NCBI RefSeq assembly: GCF_040199715.1
Contig: NZ_JBEFNA010000001.1
Location: 124,001 to 188,000, forward strand
Length of the DNA stretch: 64,000 nt
Direction of reading: 5' to 3'
Source: Fusobacterium sp. SYSU M8D902
GTDB lineage: Bacteria; Fusobacteriota; Fusobacteriia; Fusobacteriales; Fusobacteriaceae
The translations under genes were made by a program, and so were the position numbers. Positions 35,632 to 45,397 of the stretch are shown here, piece by piece; the stretch's first letter is position 1; the number at the start of each line of letters is the position of its first letter. Under the pieces are notes generated by a model. It was not told the origin of the DNA. It did no database searches and saw only the letters and a list, made by a program, of their open reading frames with translations.

Positions 35632-36684
35632 TTACACTTTTTCCAATTCAACAGTCAACTTCAATCTTTTCAAACCACTTTTTAAGGCTTTTATCTTAAC
35701 CTTACTTATCTTCATATCTGATAACTCTTCATCTGGTACATCTTGAAGTTTTGAAATACTATTGTATCTATTTATTAATTTTTCTATATCTTTTTTTGTT
35801 AATTTACTTATTCTACCTAATAATCTGTAACCTTTAGGACTTACTTCATTATCTAATAGACTATAACTCTTTCCATATCCAAGAGAGTGTGAAAAATTCT
35901 CTACCTCTAACAACTCTTCATCATCAAGGCTCTTCATCTTCTCTTTTACTTCTTTATAGTCAATTCCATCCTCTATATAGTCTCTGATTAAGTCATACTC
36001 ATCTTCCTCTATATCTTGATTTAGGTCTTGAAATTGAAGATTTAACAATCTTCCCTCTACACCTAGCTCAACAACACAGTTATTTACCTCTGCTCCTATT
36101 CTTCTCAACATTTCAAATCTCTGTAGTGCAGTAGCCACATCATATAGAGTTGCTGTATTATCCAACTCCAATATTGTCAAGTTTGCTAAGGCTCTATCTA
36201 AAACTGCCTTGTATCTCTCCATTGTCTTTATAGCTTGAGCTGCTTCATTTTCTATTGAAGAAGCATCTTTCAATCTATATCTTATATCATCTTTATATAG
36301 AGTTATTACATTTCTTCTCTCTGAAACTGCTATTACCAATTTCCCTATCTGCTGTCCAGCTCTTTGAGCTGTTCTATGTCTTGTTCCACTCTCTGTAGAT
36401 TTATATTTTCTATCTGGTTGCAAATGAACATTAGCATACATTATCTTTTTACACTCTGCATCTAAGATTATTGCTCCATCCATTTTTGCCAATTCATATA
36501 CTCTTTCTGGAGTAAAATCACACTCTAAATAAAATCCACCATCTGCCATTTTTTTTACATTTTCATCAAAGCCTATAACTATTAAAGCTCCTAATCCTGC
36601 TTCTAATATATTATTTAGTCCCTCTCTAAGAGCTGTTCCTGGCGTTACAAATGACAGCATCTCTTCCAATTTTTTACTGTCCAT
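35632..36684 (-). CDS. disA: DNA-integrity scanning diadenylate cyclase
   Basis: Makes c-di-AMP from ATP and scans DNA for branched structures. 350 residues: N-terminal DAC domain with DGA at 69-71 and RHR at 102-104 (ESGTRHRTAQRAG), a helical linker, and a C-terminal helix-hairpin-helix DNA-binding domain (GYRLLGRISKLTKKDIEKLI). It overlaps the end of radA by 11 bases, the arrangement found in Firmicutes, and ends the long fab-rnc operon. Confidence 0.96.
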   Translation of the reverse strand: MDSKKLEEMLSFVTPGTALREGLNNILEAGLGALIVIGFDENVKKMADGGFYLECDFTPERVYELAKMDGAIILDAECKKIMYANVHLQPDRKYKSTESGTRHRTAQRAGQQIGKLVIAVSERRNVITLYKDDIRYRLKDASSIENEAAQAIKTMERYKAVLDRALANLTILELDNTATLYDVATALQRFEMLRRIGAEVNNCVVELGVEGRLLNLQFQDLNQDIEEDEYDLIRDYIEDGIDYKEVKEKMKSLDDEELLEVENFSHSLGYGKSYSLLDNEVSPKGYRLLGRISKLTKKDIEKLINRYNSISKLQDVPDEELSDMKISKVKIKALKSGLKRLKLTVELEKV

Positions 36685-38062
36685 CTTTATTCATCCTTTC
36701 TAAAAGTTCTTCTAAATTTTTTAAATATATCAGTTTTAAGTTATAATTTTTCTTATCAATCTCTTTTCTATTAGCTTCTGGTATATAAACCCCTTTAAAT
36801 CCTAGTTTTTCTAATTCTCTAAGTCTTTTATCTATAAAAAATACCTTTCTAATCTCTCCTCTTAATCCCAATTCCCCAATAGCTGCTATTTTCTGACTTA
36901 TCTCTACACCCTTGTATATTGATAGTATTGATATTAAAACAGCTAAATCTGCTGCTGGATCCTCGATACTAAGTCCTCCAGGAATATTTACAAATAGATC
37001 TTTCATAGCTAGATTCATATACATCTTTTTTTCAGCAATTGCTGTTAGAATCTGTATTCTATTTTTATCAAACCCTTGTACTATCCTCTTAGGAATTCCA
37101 ATTGTTACCTCTGTAAGAAGAGTCTGCACCTCTAATAAAAATACTTTTGTTCCCTCTAGTACAGGAACTACCATACTTCCTATATTTCTTTCCTCTCTCT
37201 CGCTGAGAAAATATTCAGACGAATTTTTTATCTCCTTCATTCCGTCTTCTTCCATACTAAAAACTGCTAACTCATTTGTTGAGCCAAATCTATTTTTGGT
37301 ACTTCTCAGTATACGATAGAAAAGCCCCTCTTCTCCCTCAAAATTAAATACTGCATCTACCATATGTTCCAATAATTTAGGTCCTGCCACTTTTCCATCT
37401 TTTGTAATATGTCCAACTATGAAAAATGAGATCCCATATTTTTTAGCTAACTCTATTATCTTCAGTGTACACTCTCTTATCTGTGTAGGTGTTCCTGGTA
37501 TTGAATCTACAACTGAGTTATATAGAGTCTGTATAGAATCCACTATCACAACTTTAGGTTTTTTTGCTATTAAAAATTCATATATTTTTGAAATATCTGT
37601 CTCTGACATCAAATAAAGATTTTTACTCTTTATTTTCAATCTCTCTCCTCTGCTCTTTACTTGAGCTGGAGACTCCTCACCTGATATATAAATTACATCT
37701 CCATATGTAGTATACTCATTTGCAACCTGTAATAATAAAGTTGATTTTCCTATTCCTGGATTTCCAGTGATAAGAACAACTTCACCACATAATAAACCTC
37801 CACCTAACACTCTATCAAACTCACCTATTTGAGTTTTGTATCTATCGCTCTCCTCTATTATGACATCATTAAAAGAGAAAACCTTCTCTGAAGTTTCCTT
37901 TATAGATACTGCAGAAGAGACTACTGGTGCACCTACAGCTGATGAAACTTCCAACTCCTCTTCAAAAGTTCCCCAACTATTGCATTGTGGACACTTTCCT
38001 GTCCATTTTGCAGTTTTATATCCACATTCACTACATACATAAAAACTCTTAGTTTTTGCCAT
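36674..38062 (-). CDS. radA: DNA repair protein RadA/Sms
   Basis: Branch-migration ATPase, 462 residues. N-terminal zinc finger CSECGY...CPQCNSWG, Walker A GNPGIGKSTLL, the RadA-specific KNRFG motif (STKNRFGS) and a C-terminal Lon-protease-like domain with GLSIEDPAADLA. Its genomic coupling with disA agrees with known RadA-DisA interaction in Bacillus. Confidence 0.96.
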   Translation of the reverse strand: MAKTKSFYVCSECGYKTAKWTGKCPQCNSWGTFEEELEVSSAVGAPVVSSAVSIKETSEKVFSFNDVIIEESDRYKTQIGEFDRVLGGGLLCGEVVLITGNPGIGKSTLLLQVANEYTTYGDVIYISGEESPAQVKSRGERLKIKSKNLYLMSETDISKIYEFLIAKKPKVVIVDSIQTLYNSVVDSIPGTPTQIRECTLKIIELAKKYGISFFIVGHITKDGKVAGPKLLEHMVDAVFNFEGEEGLFYRILRSTKNRFGSTNELAVFSMEEDGMKEIKNSSEYFLSEREERNIGSMVVPVLEGTKVFLLEVQTLLTEVTIGIPKRIVQGFDKNRIQILTAIAEKKMYMNLAMKDLFVNIPGGLSIEDPAADLAVLISILSIYKGVEISQKIAAIGELGLRGEIRKVFFIDKRLRELEKLGFKGVYIPEANRKEIDKKNYNLKLIYLKNLEELLERMNKDGQ

Positions 38063-38069
38063 TTATAAC

Positions 38070-38564
38070 CTATCCCTTTATATTTTTAGCTTTATTTTTA
38101 ACTATATCCACTATTTTTGTATCTACAAAAATATCTAGCCTTGCTCCTACAGTTGCTGCCTCTCTTACTGCACTTGAACTTAAATACATGTACTCTCTTG
38201 CTGCTGGTATAAATATTGTATCAACTTCTCCAGCAGAAAGATCGTGATTTACAAAAGCATAACCTAACTCATACTCATAATCAGATACTGCTCTCAATCC
38301 TCTTATTATGATCTCTGCATTATGCTCCTTCATAAAATCTATTAACAACCCATCAAAACTCTTTACTTCTACCTTTTCTCCAAATTCATTTGTTAGCATT
38401 TTTATCAGTTCTTTTCTCTCTTCTAATGAAAACCAGCACTTTTTATTGGCATTATTCATAACTGCCACTATCAATTTGTCTGTTATTTTTAAAGATTTTT
38501 TTATAACATCAAAATGCCCTTTAGTTATTGGATCAAAACTTCCTGCATACACTCCTATTTTCAT
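38070..38564 (-). CDS. coaD: Phosphopantetheine adenylyltransferase
   Basis: Penultimate step of CoA synthesis. 164 residues; nucleotidyltransferase motifs GSFDPITKGHFDVI and YLSSSAVRE. It lies in the lipid synthesis operon, where CoA and the pantetheine arm of ACP are needed. AAAGGTG before the ATG. Confidence 0.95.
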   Translation of the reverse strand: MKIGVYAGSFDPITKGHFDVIKKSLKITDKLIVAVMNNANKKCWFSLEERKELIKMLTNEFGEKVEVKSFDGLLIDFMKEHNAEIIIRGLRAVSDYEYELGYAFVNHDLSAGEVDTIFIPAAREYMYLSSSAVREAATVGARLDIFVDTKIVDIVKNKAKNIKG

Positions 38565-38574
38565 ATATTCACCT

Positions 38575-40044
38575 TTACTTTATTAAAACAATCTCATACT
38601 CGTAATTATTCTCTTTATTCTCTTCCAATATAAGCTCTTTCTTTCTATTTTTTACAAAATCTTCTACAAACTCAAAATACAACTCTTTAAAAGCTATCTT
38701 TAATTTTTTAGATAATACTACCTTTATCTTTGATATATCCTCATCTTTTGCACAGATTCTAATCTCTGACATCATCTCATGAATAACTGCATCTTTAGAT
38801 TTTATCTTTCCTGTTCCATTACATATTGGACAAGTTTCTTGAAAATAACTATACAATGGTTTACCCGTTCTTTTTCTAGTCATCTCTATCAAACCTAAAT
38901 CTGTAAAATGAACGATATTATTTTTTATTCTATCTTTGGCCAGATTCTCTTCCAATGTCTTTAATACCTGTTCCTTATCCTCATCCAATCTCATATCAAT
39001 AAAATCTATTATTATAATTCCACCATAATTTCTCAATCTTAACTGTCTTGGAATCTCTCTTGCAGCCTCTAAATTTGTATTTAAAACTGTTTTTTCAAGA
39101 TTGTAGCTTCCTGTATTCTTTCCAGTATTTACATCAATACTTATCAATGCTTCTGTTTTCTGAATTACCAGTGAGCCACCACATTCTAATCTCACCTCTT
39201 CCTTTAAAGCGTTTTGTATCTCTTTATCAATTTCAAATACTTCAAATATATTTCTTTCATCTTCTCCTTTAAAAAGTTTTATCTTTGTTTTTAAAGTCTT
39301 TTCACTAAAAGCGTTTATATAATCTATAATTTCCCAATAAGCTTCCTCATTATCAACTATAAGTTCATCTATATCATTGGAGAAAATATCTCTTAAAACA
39401 GTTGTTATAACTCCATTATCCTTGTATAACACCTCTCCTATTTTAGCATTTTTCGTTTTTTTCTCTATATCTTCCCATTTTTTTACTAGGTACTCTATCT
39501 CTCTTTCAAAATGAAAAATACTCTTTCCAAAGGCTGCTGTTCTAATTATAATTCCCATATTTTCAGGCTTTATATCCTTAAATATCTCCTCTAATCTAGA
39601 TCTCTCTGCCTCATCTTTTATCTTTTTAGATATTGCAAGATGATCATTATTTGGCATCAATACCAAGTATTTTCCAGGCAATGTATAGTGTGTAGTCACT
39701 CTTGCACCCTTGCTTCCTCTTGGTTCATTCAAAACCTGTACTACAACCTCATCTCCAACATTTAATATATCCTCTATTGGTCTTTCACTATTACATATCC
39801 CATCTAAATACTTTTCTTCAAACTCTCTCAGATCATTTACATAGAGAAAGGCATTTTTTTCCAACCCTATATTCAAAAAAGCTGACTCCATTCCAGGAAG
39901 AACATTAGCTACTTTTCCTTTATAAATACTCCCATTTATTCTTCCCTCTTCTTCTCTTTCGATCAGAATCTCGATCACTTTTTTATCTTCAATTATAGCT
40001 GCTCTTGACTGAAACTCATCTATGTTGATCACTATCTGATTCAT
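38575..40044 (-). CDS. rng: Ribonuclease E/G family protein
   Basis: 489 residues, RNase G size, without the long RNase E scaffold. N-terminal S1 domain (about 35-125), 5'-sensor and RNase H-like part, catalytic acids in ISIDVNTG and IIDFIDMR, and the zinc-link CPICNGTGK. Endonuclease for rRNA maturation and mRNA decay. It overlaps the preceding radical SAM gene by 29 bases. Confidence 0.94.
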   Translation of the reverse strand: MNQIVINIDEFQSRAAIIEDKKVIEILIEREEEGRINGSIYKGKVANVLPGMESAFLNIGLEKNAFLYVNDLREFEEKYLDGICNSERPIEDILNVGDEVVVQVLNEPRGSKGARVTTHYTLPGKYLVLMPNNDHLAISKKIKDEAERSRLEEIFKDIKPENMGIIIRTAAFGKSIFHFEREIEYLVKKWEDIEKKTKNAKIGEVLYKDNGVITTVLRDIFSNDIDELIVDNEEAYWEIIDYINAFSEKTLKTKIKLFKGEDERNIFEVFEIDKEIQNALKEEVRLECGGSLVIQKTEALISIDVNTGKNTGSYNLEKTVLNTNLEAAREIPRQLRLRNYGGIIIIDFIDMRLDEDKEQVLKTLEENLAKDRIKNNIVHFTDLGLIEMTRKRTGKPLYSYFQETCPICNGTGKIKSKDAVIHEMMSEIRICAKDEDISKIKVVLSKKLKIAFKELYFEFVEDFVKNRKKELILEENKENNYEYEIVLIK

Positions 40045-41071
40045 TTCTTTTTAACTCTCCTCTTAGTATATCTAACCTAGAATATTTTTTTCCATTTACA
40101 ACTACATCATCTTTTTCGATTGAATTATCTATCTTTATATTAAAATACTCTTTTAATCTCAATCTATTAGCTTTATTTATTCCAACAAATTTTGAAACAG
40201 ACTTCTCATTGGCTAAAATATCCAACTTCTTATCTTTCAGTGCTATATCTTTAAAGAAGTCATAGTGTATCTCTGTTTCAACTAGCTCCCTAAATGCTGA
40301 GTGGAATGGTCCTGCAATAACTACTCCATCTTCTCTCAAATCATCACTTGGCTGTAATCCTACTCTGATTACATTCACACCTCTACTCTCTACAAGAGAG
40401 TAAATTTTCCTAGTTATCTCAACAGCCTCTTCCAATGTTAATGGAGTATATTCTCTATTGTAAAACATTCTCTCCATCTTAGTATTTTTTATCACTAATG
40501 TTGGATATATTCTTACCATGTCTGGTTCCATAGCTAAGGCTTTTTTAGCTGTTTCATACTCTTTTTCTTGAGTAGATTTTGGTAATCCGATCATCAATTG
40601 GATTCCAACTTTTATCCCATATTTTTTTAGTAATCTACAAGCATTTTCTACTACCTCTAGAGGATAGTATCTCTCAGTTGCCAACAATACATCTTTATCA
40701 AGAGATTGAACTCCTAATTCAACAACTGTTACTCCATATTTTTTTAACTGTTCTACTATCTCCTCTGTTATACAATCTGGACGAGTAGACAATCTTATCC
40801 CATCAATACTTCCAGCTTTTATATATTCATAAGTTGTCTCTAAGTATTCTTTTTGTAAATTCATAGAAATTCCTGTAAAAGTTCCACCAAAGAAAGCCAC
40901 TTCTTTCTTGGAATTCTTTGGAAGAGTTTCTAAATATGTCTCTATTGTATCTTTTAAATCTTGAATTGTAACATCTGTTTCTCTACCATTTATCTTTTTT
41001 TGGTTACAAAAAACACATGAATTTGGGCAACCAAAATGACTTATAAATATTGGAATATTATAGTGCTTCAT
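40016..41071 (-). CDS. Radical SAM protein, Elp3/YhcC-like
   Basis: 351 residues. The SAM cluster motif is CPNSCVFCNQ (Cys near 15, 19 and 22), followed by FFGGTFTGI and LSTRPDCI. C-terminal Radical_SAM_C region includes IRVGLQPSDDL. It lacks an acetyltransferase domain, so it is not a full Elp3. In Firmicute genomes a protein of this kind often lies between rnc and other genes of this cluster. Substrate unknown; a tRNA role is possible. It overlaps rnc by 14 bases. Confidence 0.88.
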   Translation of the reverse strand: MKHYNIPIFISHFGCPNSCVFCNQKKINGRETDVTIQDLKDTIETYLETLPKNSKKEVAFFGGTFTGISMNLQKEYLETTYEYIKAGSIDGIRLSTRPDCITEEIVEQLKKYGVTVVELGVQSLDKDVLLATERYYPLEVVENACRLLKKYGIKVGIQLMIGLPKSTQEKEYETAKKALAMEPDMVRIYPTLVIKNTKMERMFYNREYTPLTLEEAVEITRKIYSLVESRGVNVIRVGLQPSDDLREDGVVIAGPFHSAFRELVETEIHYDFFKDIALKDKKLDILANEKSVSKFVGINKANRLRLKEYFNIKIDNSIEKDDVVVNGKKYSRLDILRGELKRNESDSDQHR

Positions 41072-41780
41072 GAATCTTTACTCCTAATTTTTTACACAAT
41101 GACTTAGCAGCTGCTTGTTCTGCTGTCTTTTTATTCTTACCTTTACCTATTTCAGACTGTTTTTCCTCAATTCCATTATCTATCTTAACCTCTATCTCAA
41201 ACACTTTTTGATGATCTGGTCCTATCTCTTTTATCACTGAATACTCAGGTATAATTTTATATACTTTCTGACTATACTCTTGCAATATTGTTTTAAAGTC
41301 TAAAATATCCTCATTGTTGTCCACATTATCAATAGCATCTTTTATATGTGAAAGTGCAAATTTCTTGGCTGTTTCAAAATCTGAATCTATATATATTGCC
41401 CCTAATATAGCTTCAAATGCATCTCCTAATATAGAGCTTCTCTCTCTTCCACCAGTTAGCTCCTCACCTCTACTCAATAGTAGATATTTTCCAACTTCTA
41501 ATTTTTTAGATATCCCTGCTAAAACTGGTTCACTTACCACCATAGATTTTACTTTTGCCAAATCTCCCTCTGTAGAGTTTGCATAGCTTTTATATAGATA
41601 CTCTGTAACAACGAGGTCTAGAACTGCATCTCCTAGCAGTTCTAGTCTCTCATTACTTATCTTTTTATATCTTCTATGCTCATTTCCAAATGAACGGTGA
41701 ATAAGTGAATTTTTTAGAAGTTCTTTATTTTTAAAATTATACCCAAGATTTTTTTCAAAATCTAAGTAATTTTTTTTCAT
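41058..41780 (-). CDS. rnc: Ribonuclease III
   Basis: 240 residues. Catalytic signature NERLELLGDAVLDLVV (about 43-58), a second acidic GDAFEAILGAIY, and a C-terminal double-stranded-RNA-binding domain (about 165-236; GKNKKTAEQAAAKSL). Processes rRNA and structured mRNA. Located after fabF as in many bacteria. Confidence 0.96.
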   Translation of the reverse strand: MKKNYLDFEKNLGYNFKNKELLKNSLIHRSFGNEHRRYKKISNERLELLGDAVLDLVVTEYLYKSYANSTEGDLAKVKSMVVSEPVLAGISKKLEVGKYLLLSRGEELTGGRERSSILGDAFEAILGAIYIDSDFETAKKFALSHIKDAIDNVDNNEDILDFKTILQEYSQKVYKIIPEYSVIKEIGPDHQKVFEIEVKIDNGIEEKQSEIGKGKNKKTAEQAAAKSLCKKLGVKIHEAL

Positions 41781-41803
41781 TTCTCCTCCTAAATTCTACA
41801 ATT

Positions 41804-43042
41804 CTACTTATATTTTCTCATAGCTATTACAGCATTATGTCCACCAAATCCTAGTGAACTTGACATTGCTACATTTATTTCCTTCTCAACTGCCTTATTT
41901 GGCACATAGTTTAAATCACACTCTGGATCTGGATTATCATAGTTTATTGTTGGTGGAACAACACCTTCAAAAATACTCTTCGCTATAATTACAGCCTCAA
42001 TTCCTCCAGCAGCTCCCAATCCGTGTCCTGTAGCTCCTTTTGTTGAAGATACCATCAATTCCTTAGCATGATCTCCAAATACAGCTTTTATTGCTGCAGT
42101 TTCATTTTTATCATTTGCTGGTGTTGAAGTTCCATGAGCATTTATATAATCAACATCTTCTAATGCTATTTTTCCCTCTTTAAGAGCCATTTTAAATGCT
42201 CTTGCTGCTCCTTCTCCACCATCTACTGGAGCTGTTATATGGTAAGCGTCACAAGTCTCTCCATATCCAACTATTTCAGCATATATCTTTGCTCCTCTTG
42301 CTTTTGCAGACTCTAACTCCTCAAGAATTAACACTCCTGCTCCCTCTCCCATTACAAATCCATCTCTGTCAGCAGTAAATGGTCTTGAAGCTTTTTCAGG
42401 CTCATCATTTCTTGTTGAAAGAGCTTTCATATTAGCAAAGGCATTCATAGCAAAAGGTGTTACAGCTGCTTCTGTTCCTCCTGCTATCATCACTTTTGCT
42501 CTTCCATTTTTTATCATTTCAAAAGCTTCTCCAACTGAGTGAGTTCCAGCAGCACAAGCTGTTACAATTGATTTATTAGGTCCTTTTGCTCCAAAATAAA
42601 TCCCTATATTTCCTGCAGCCATATTAGCTATCATAGCAGGAATTGTAAATGGAGATATTCTTCTTACTCCCTTTTCTAACATAGCTTGGTGTTGAGCTTC
42701 AAATACCTCTATTCCACCAATTCCCGAAGAAACAACTACTCCTACCTCTTCAGCATTATTCTCATCTATTACTAATTTAGAATCATCTAAAGCCATTTTT
42801 GTAGCTGCTATTGCAAATTGAGTATTTCTAGCTAATTTTTTTATCTCTTTCTTCTCAATTCCAAACTCTGTAGGATCAAAGTCTTTTACCTCTCCAGCTA
42901 TCTGTACTGGCATCTCAGATACATCATAAGATTCTATCTTAGCTATTCCTGTCTCTCCAGCCACTATTCTCTTCCAACTCTTCTCTATTCCTGTCCCTAA
43001 AGCAGTTATTAGTCCTAGACCTGTAACGACTACTCTATTCAT
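41804..43042 (-). CDS. fabF: 3-oxoacyl-ACP synthase II
   Basis: Elongating condensing enzyme, 412 residues. Cys-His-His triad: Cys in TACAAGTHS, His in NAHGTSTPAND and His in TGHGLGAAGG. Uses malonyl-ACP and acyl-ACP. A stable hairpin without a T run separates it from acpP. AGAGGTGATG before the ATG. Confidence 0.96.
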   Translation of the reverse strand: MNRVVVTGLGLITALGTGIEKSWKRIVAGETGIAKIESYDVSEMPVQIAGEVKDFDPTEFGIEKKEIKKLARNTQFAIAATKMALDDSKLVIDENNAEEVGVVVSSGIGGIEVFEAQHQAMLEKGVRRISPFTIPAMIANMAAGNIGIYFGAKGPNKSIVTACAAGTHSVGEAFEMIKNGRAKVMIAGGTEAAVTPFAMNAFANMKALSTRNDEPEKASRPFTADRDGFVMGEGAGVLILEELESAKARGAKIYAEIVGYGETCDAYHITAPVDGGEGAARAFKMALKEGKIALEDVDYINAHGTSTPANDKNETAAIKAVFGDHAKELMVSSTKGATGHGLGAAGGIEAVIIAKSIFEGVVPPTINYDNPDPECDLNYVPNKAVEKEINVAMSSSLGFGGHNAVIAMRKYK

Positions 43043-43078
43043 AACATCACCTCTAATTTTGCTCTAATATATATAAGT

Positions 43079-43105
43079 AACGGGGTACCTACTCAATACC
43101 CCGTT
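43079..43105 (-). other. Intercistronic hairpin between acpP and fabF
   Basis: AACGGGGTA and TACCCCGTT form a 9-bp GC-rich stem with a 9-base loop, but no T run follows on the minus strand. More likely an mRNA stabiliser or processing site than a terminator. Confidence 0.5.
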
Positions 43106-43122
43106 CATTTTTATCCAATTAA

Positions 43123-43344
43123 TTATTTTGATTCAATATAATCAATAACATCTTGAACTGTTTTTATTTTCTCTGCATCTGTATCAGGAATCTCAACGTC
43201 AAACTCTTCTTCGAATGCCATTATTAACTCAACAGTATCTAAAGAATCTGCTCCTAAATCCTCAACAAAGTTTGCCTCAGGTACTACTTGCTCAGCGTCT
43301 ACACCTAATTGCTCTACTACTATTTCTCTTATTTTATCTAACAT
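43123..43344 (-). CDS. acpP: Acyl carrier protein
   Basis: 73 residues, acidic. The phosphopantetheine attachment site is Ser34 in [13 protein letters not shown]. Carries acyl chains between the Fab enzymes. AGGAGGAA before its ATG; 62 bases after fabD. Confidence 0.97.
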   Translation of the reverse strand: MLDKIREIVVEQLGVDAEQVVPEANFVEDLGADSLDTVELIMAFEEEFDVEIPDTDAEKIKTVQDVIDYIESK

Positions 43345-43406
43345 TTTTTCTTCCTCCTTAATTTTTTCTTTATATATTTTAAAAACGTTATATATTATAG
43401 ATTTTA

Positions 43407-44318
43407 CTATATATTTGACAAATCTTCAAGTTTTTCTATATTTTTTACTATAATTTCTTTATCAATTTTCTTTATAAGTCCTGCTAATACTTTTCCAGGT
43501 CCTATTTCATAAATTGTATCTACCCCTTCAGCTTTCAATCTATTTATTGTTTCAACCCATTTTACTGGACCAAAACTCTGTCTATAGATCTCTTCCTTTA
43601 CCTCATCAACTGAATTTAAAATTTCAGCTGTTGTATTTGCTACTAACTTAACATCTGTCATAGTAAAGTTATACTTTTCAGCCTCTAATTTTAATTTTTC
43701 TCCTGCTTCCTTCATCAATGATGAATGGAAAGGACCTGATACTGCTAATGGCATTGCTCTTCTAGCTCCAGCTTCTTTAAGAGCCACACAAGCTCTCTCA
43801 ATAGCATCTTTATCTCCAGCTATTACAGTTTGCTTAGGTTCATTAAAGTTTACTGCTTCAACTACTCCCTCTACTCCTTCAAGTACTTCAACTATCTTTG
43901 AAGAATCCAACCCAATAATTGCTGCCATTCCACCATTAACTTTGTGTGCTACTTCATTCATATAGCTTCCTCTAGCAGCAGTTAATTTAACTGTATCCTC
44001 CAATGACAAATACCCAGCTGCTCCAAAAGCTGCATACTCTCCTACAGAGTGTCCTGCTACATAATCAGCCTTTACTCCTTTAGCTTCTAATAATTTTGTC
44101 AATATTAAACTCATTGATACTATAGCTGGTTGAGTATTTTTAGTCTCTTTTAACTCCTCTTCTGGACCTTCAAACATAACTTTTTTTAAATCAAAATCCA
44201 GTTTTGAAAATAGATTATCAAACTCTTGCTTTGCTAGCTCATTGTTCTCATATAATTCTTTTCCCATTCCAACATATTGTGTTCCCTGTCCTGGAAATAC
44301 AAAAGCTATTTTAGACAT
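43407..44318 (-). CDS. fabD: Malonyl-CoA:ACP transacylase
   Basis: 303 residues. Nucleophile Ser91 in [11 protein letters not shown]-terminal [12 protein letters not shown], and a later His in SGPFHSSLM. Loads malonate onto ACP. AAGGAGGAAAAG before the start. Confidence 0.96.
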   Translation of the reverse strand: MSKIAFVFPGQGTQYVGMGKELYENNELAKQEFDNLFSKLDFDLKKVMFEGPEEELKETKNTQPAIVSMSLILTKLLEAKGVKADYVAGHSVGEYAAFGAAGYLSLEDTVKLTAARGSYMNEVAHKVNGGMAAIIGLDSSKIVEVLEGVEGVVEAVNFNEPKQTVIAGDKDAIERACVALKEAGARRAMPLAVSGPFHSSLMKEAGEKLKLEAEKYNFTMTDVKLVANTTAEILNSVDEVKEEIYRQSFGPVKWVETINRLKAEGVDTIYEIGPGKVLAGLIKKIDKEIIVKNIEKLEDLSNI

Positions 44319-44386
44319 CTTTTCCTCCTTAATAAAAACACGTGTAATTTAATATATCATAGCATCTAAATTCTGTCAATTCTTTA

Positions 44387-45379
44387 TTAATATGTCCATC
44401 TCATTATTATAGAACCATATGTTAATCCTGCTCCAAAACCTGTTAAAGCTATTAGATCTCCTTTTTTTACAAGTCCTTTCTCTAAAGCTTCTCCCAATGC
44501 AAGACCTACAGAAGCTGATGAAGTATTTCCAAATTTTTGAAGATTCATATAGAACTTCTCAATTGGTACATGGATTCTTTTTGCTGCTGACTCTATTATT
44601 CTTACATTAGCTTGATGTGGGAATATCATAGATAGATCATTAGCACTTACATTAGCTGTATTTAAAGCATTTTTTGTAGCATTTGGTAGTGCATGTACAG
44701 CAAATTTGAATACATCTTGTCCCTTCATCTTTACAAAGTTCTCTCTATTCTCTATTGTTTGTGCATCATTTGGTTTTTTTGTTCCACCAGCAGGAGTTCT
44801 TAATATATCATCGTCTTCTCCTTCAGCACCTAGATAAGTTGATAGTATACCGTATCCCTCTTCAACCTCTCCAACTACTGCAGCTGCAGCACCATCACCA
44901 AATAATATACAAGTATTCCTATCCTGCATATCTATAATTCTTGAAAGTGTCTCTGCTCCTATTACAAGTATATTTTTGTATACTCCACCCTTTATCATTC
45001 CGTTAGCAACTGTAAGTCCATATATAAATCCACTACAAGCTGCATTTAAGTCAAAACATGGAATATTCTTTCCACCTAATTTATGTTGTACCAAACATGC
45101 AGTTGCTTGAACTAAATAATCTGGAGTACAAGTAGCCACTAATATCAAATCTAAGTCTTCCACTGTCATATTGGCTCTATCTAAAGCTTTTTTAGCAGCC
45201 TCTACACATAGATCTGAAGTTGCCTGATCAGCAGCAGCAAATCTTCTCTCCTCTATTCCTGTTCTTGTTCTAATCCATTCATCAGATGTATCTATTATCT
45301 TTTCAAAATCAAAGTTAGTCATTACTTTTTCTGGAACATAGTATCCTAATCCTTTGATTCCTACGCTTTTAAATTCCAT
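44387..45379 (-). CDS. fabH: 3-oxoacyl-ACP synthase III
   Basis: 330 residues. Initiates fatty acid synthesis from acyl-CoA and malonyl-ACP. Catalytic Cys115 in NAACSGFIYG, His in IFPHQANVRI, and Asn in FGNTSSAS. Follows plsX by 18 bases. Confidence 0.96.
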   Translation of the reverse strand: MEFKSVGIKGLGYYVPEKVMTNFDFEKIIDTSDEWIRTRTGIEERRFAAADQATSDLCVEAAKKALDRANMTVEDLDLILVATCTPDYLVQATACLVQHKLGGKNIPCFDLNAACSGFIYGLTVANGMIKGGVYKNILVIGAETLSRIIDMQDRNTCILFGDGAAAAVVGEVEEGYGILSTYLGAEGEDDDILRTPAGGTKKPNDAQTIENRENFVKMKGQDVFKFAVHALPNATKNALNTANVSANDLSMIFPHQANVRIIESAAKRIHVPIEKFYMNLQKFGNTSSASVGLALGEALEKGLVKKGDLIALTGFGAGLTYGSIIMRWTY

Positions 45380-45397
45380 TATCTCCTCCTATAAGGT

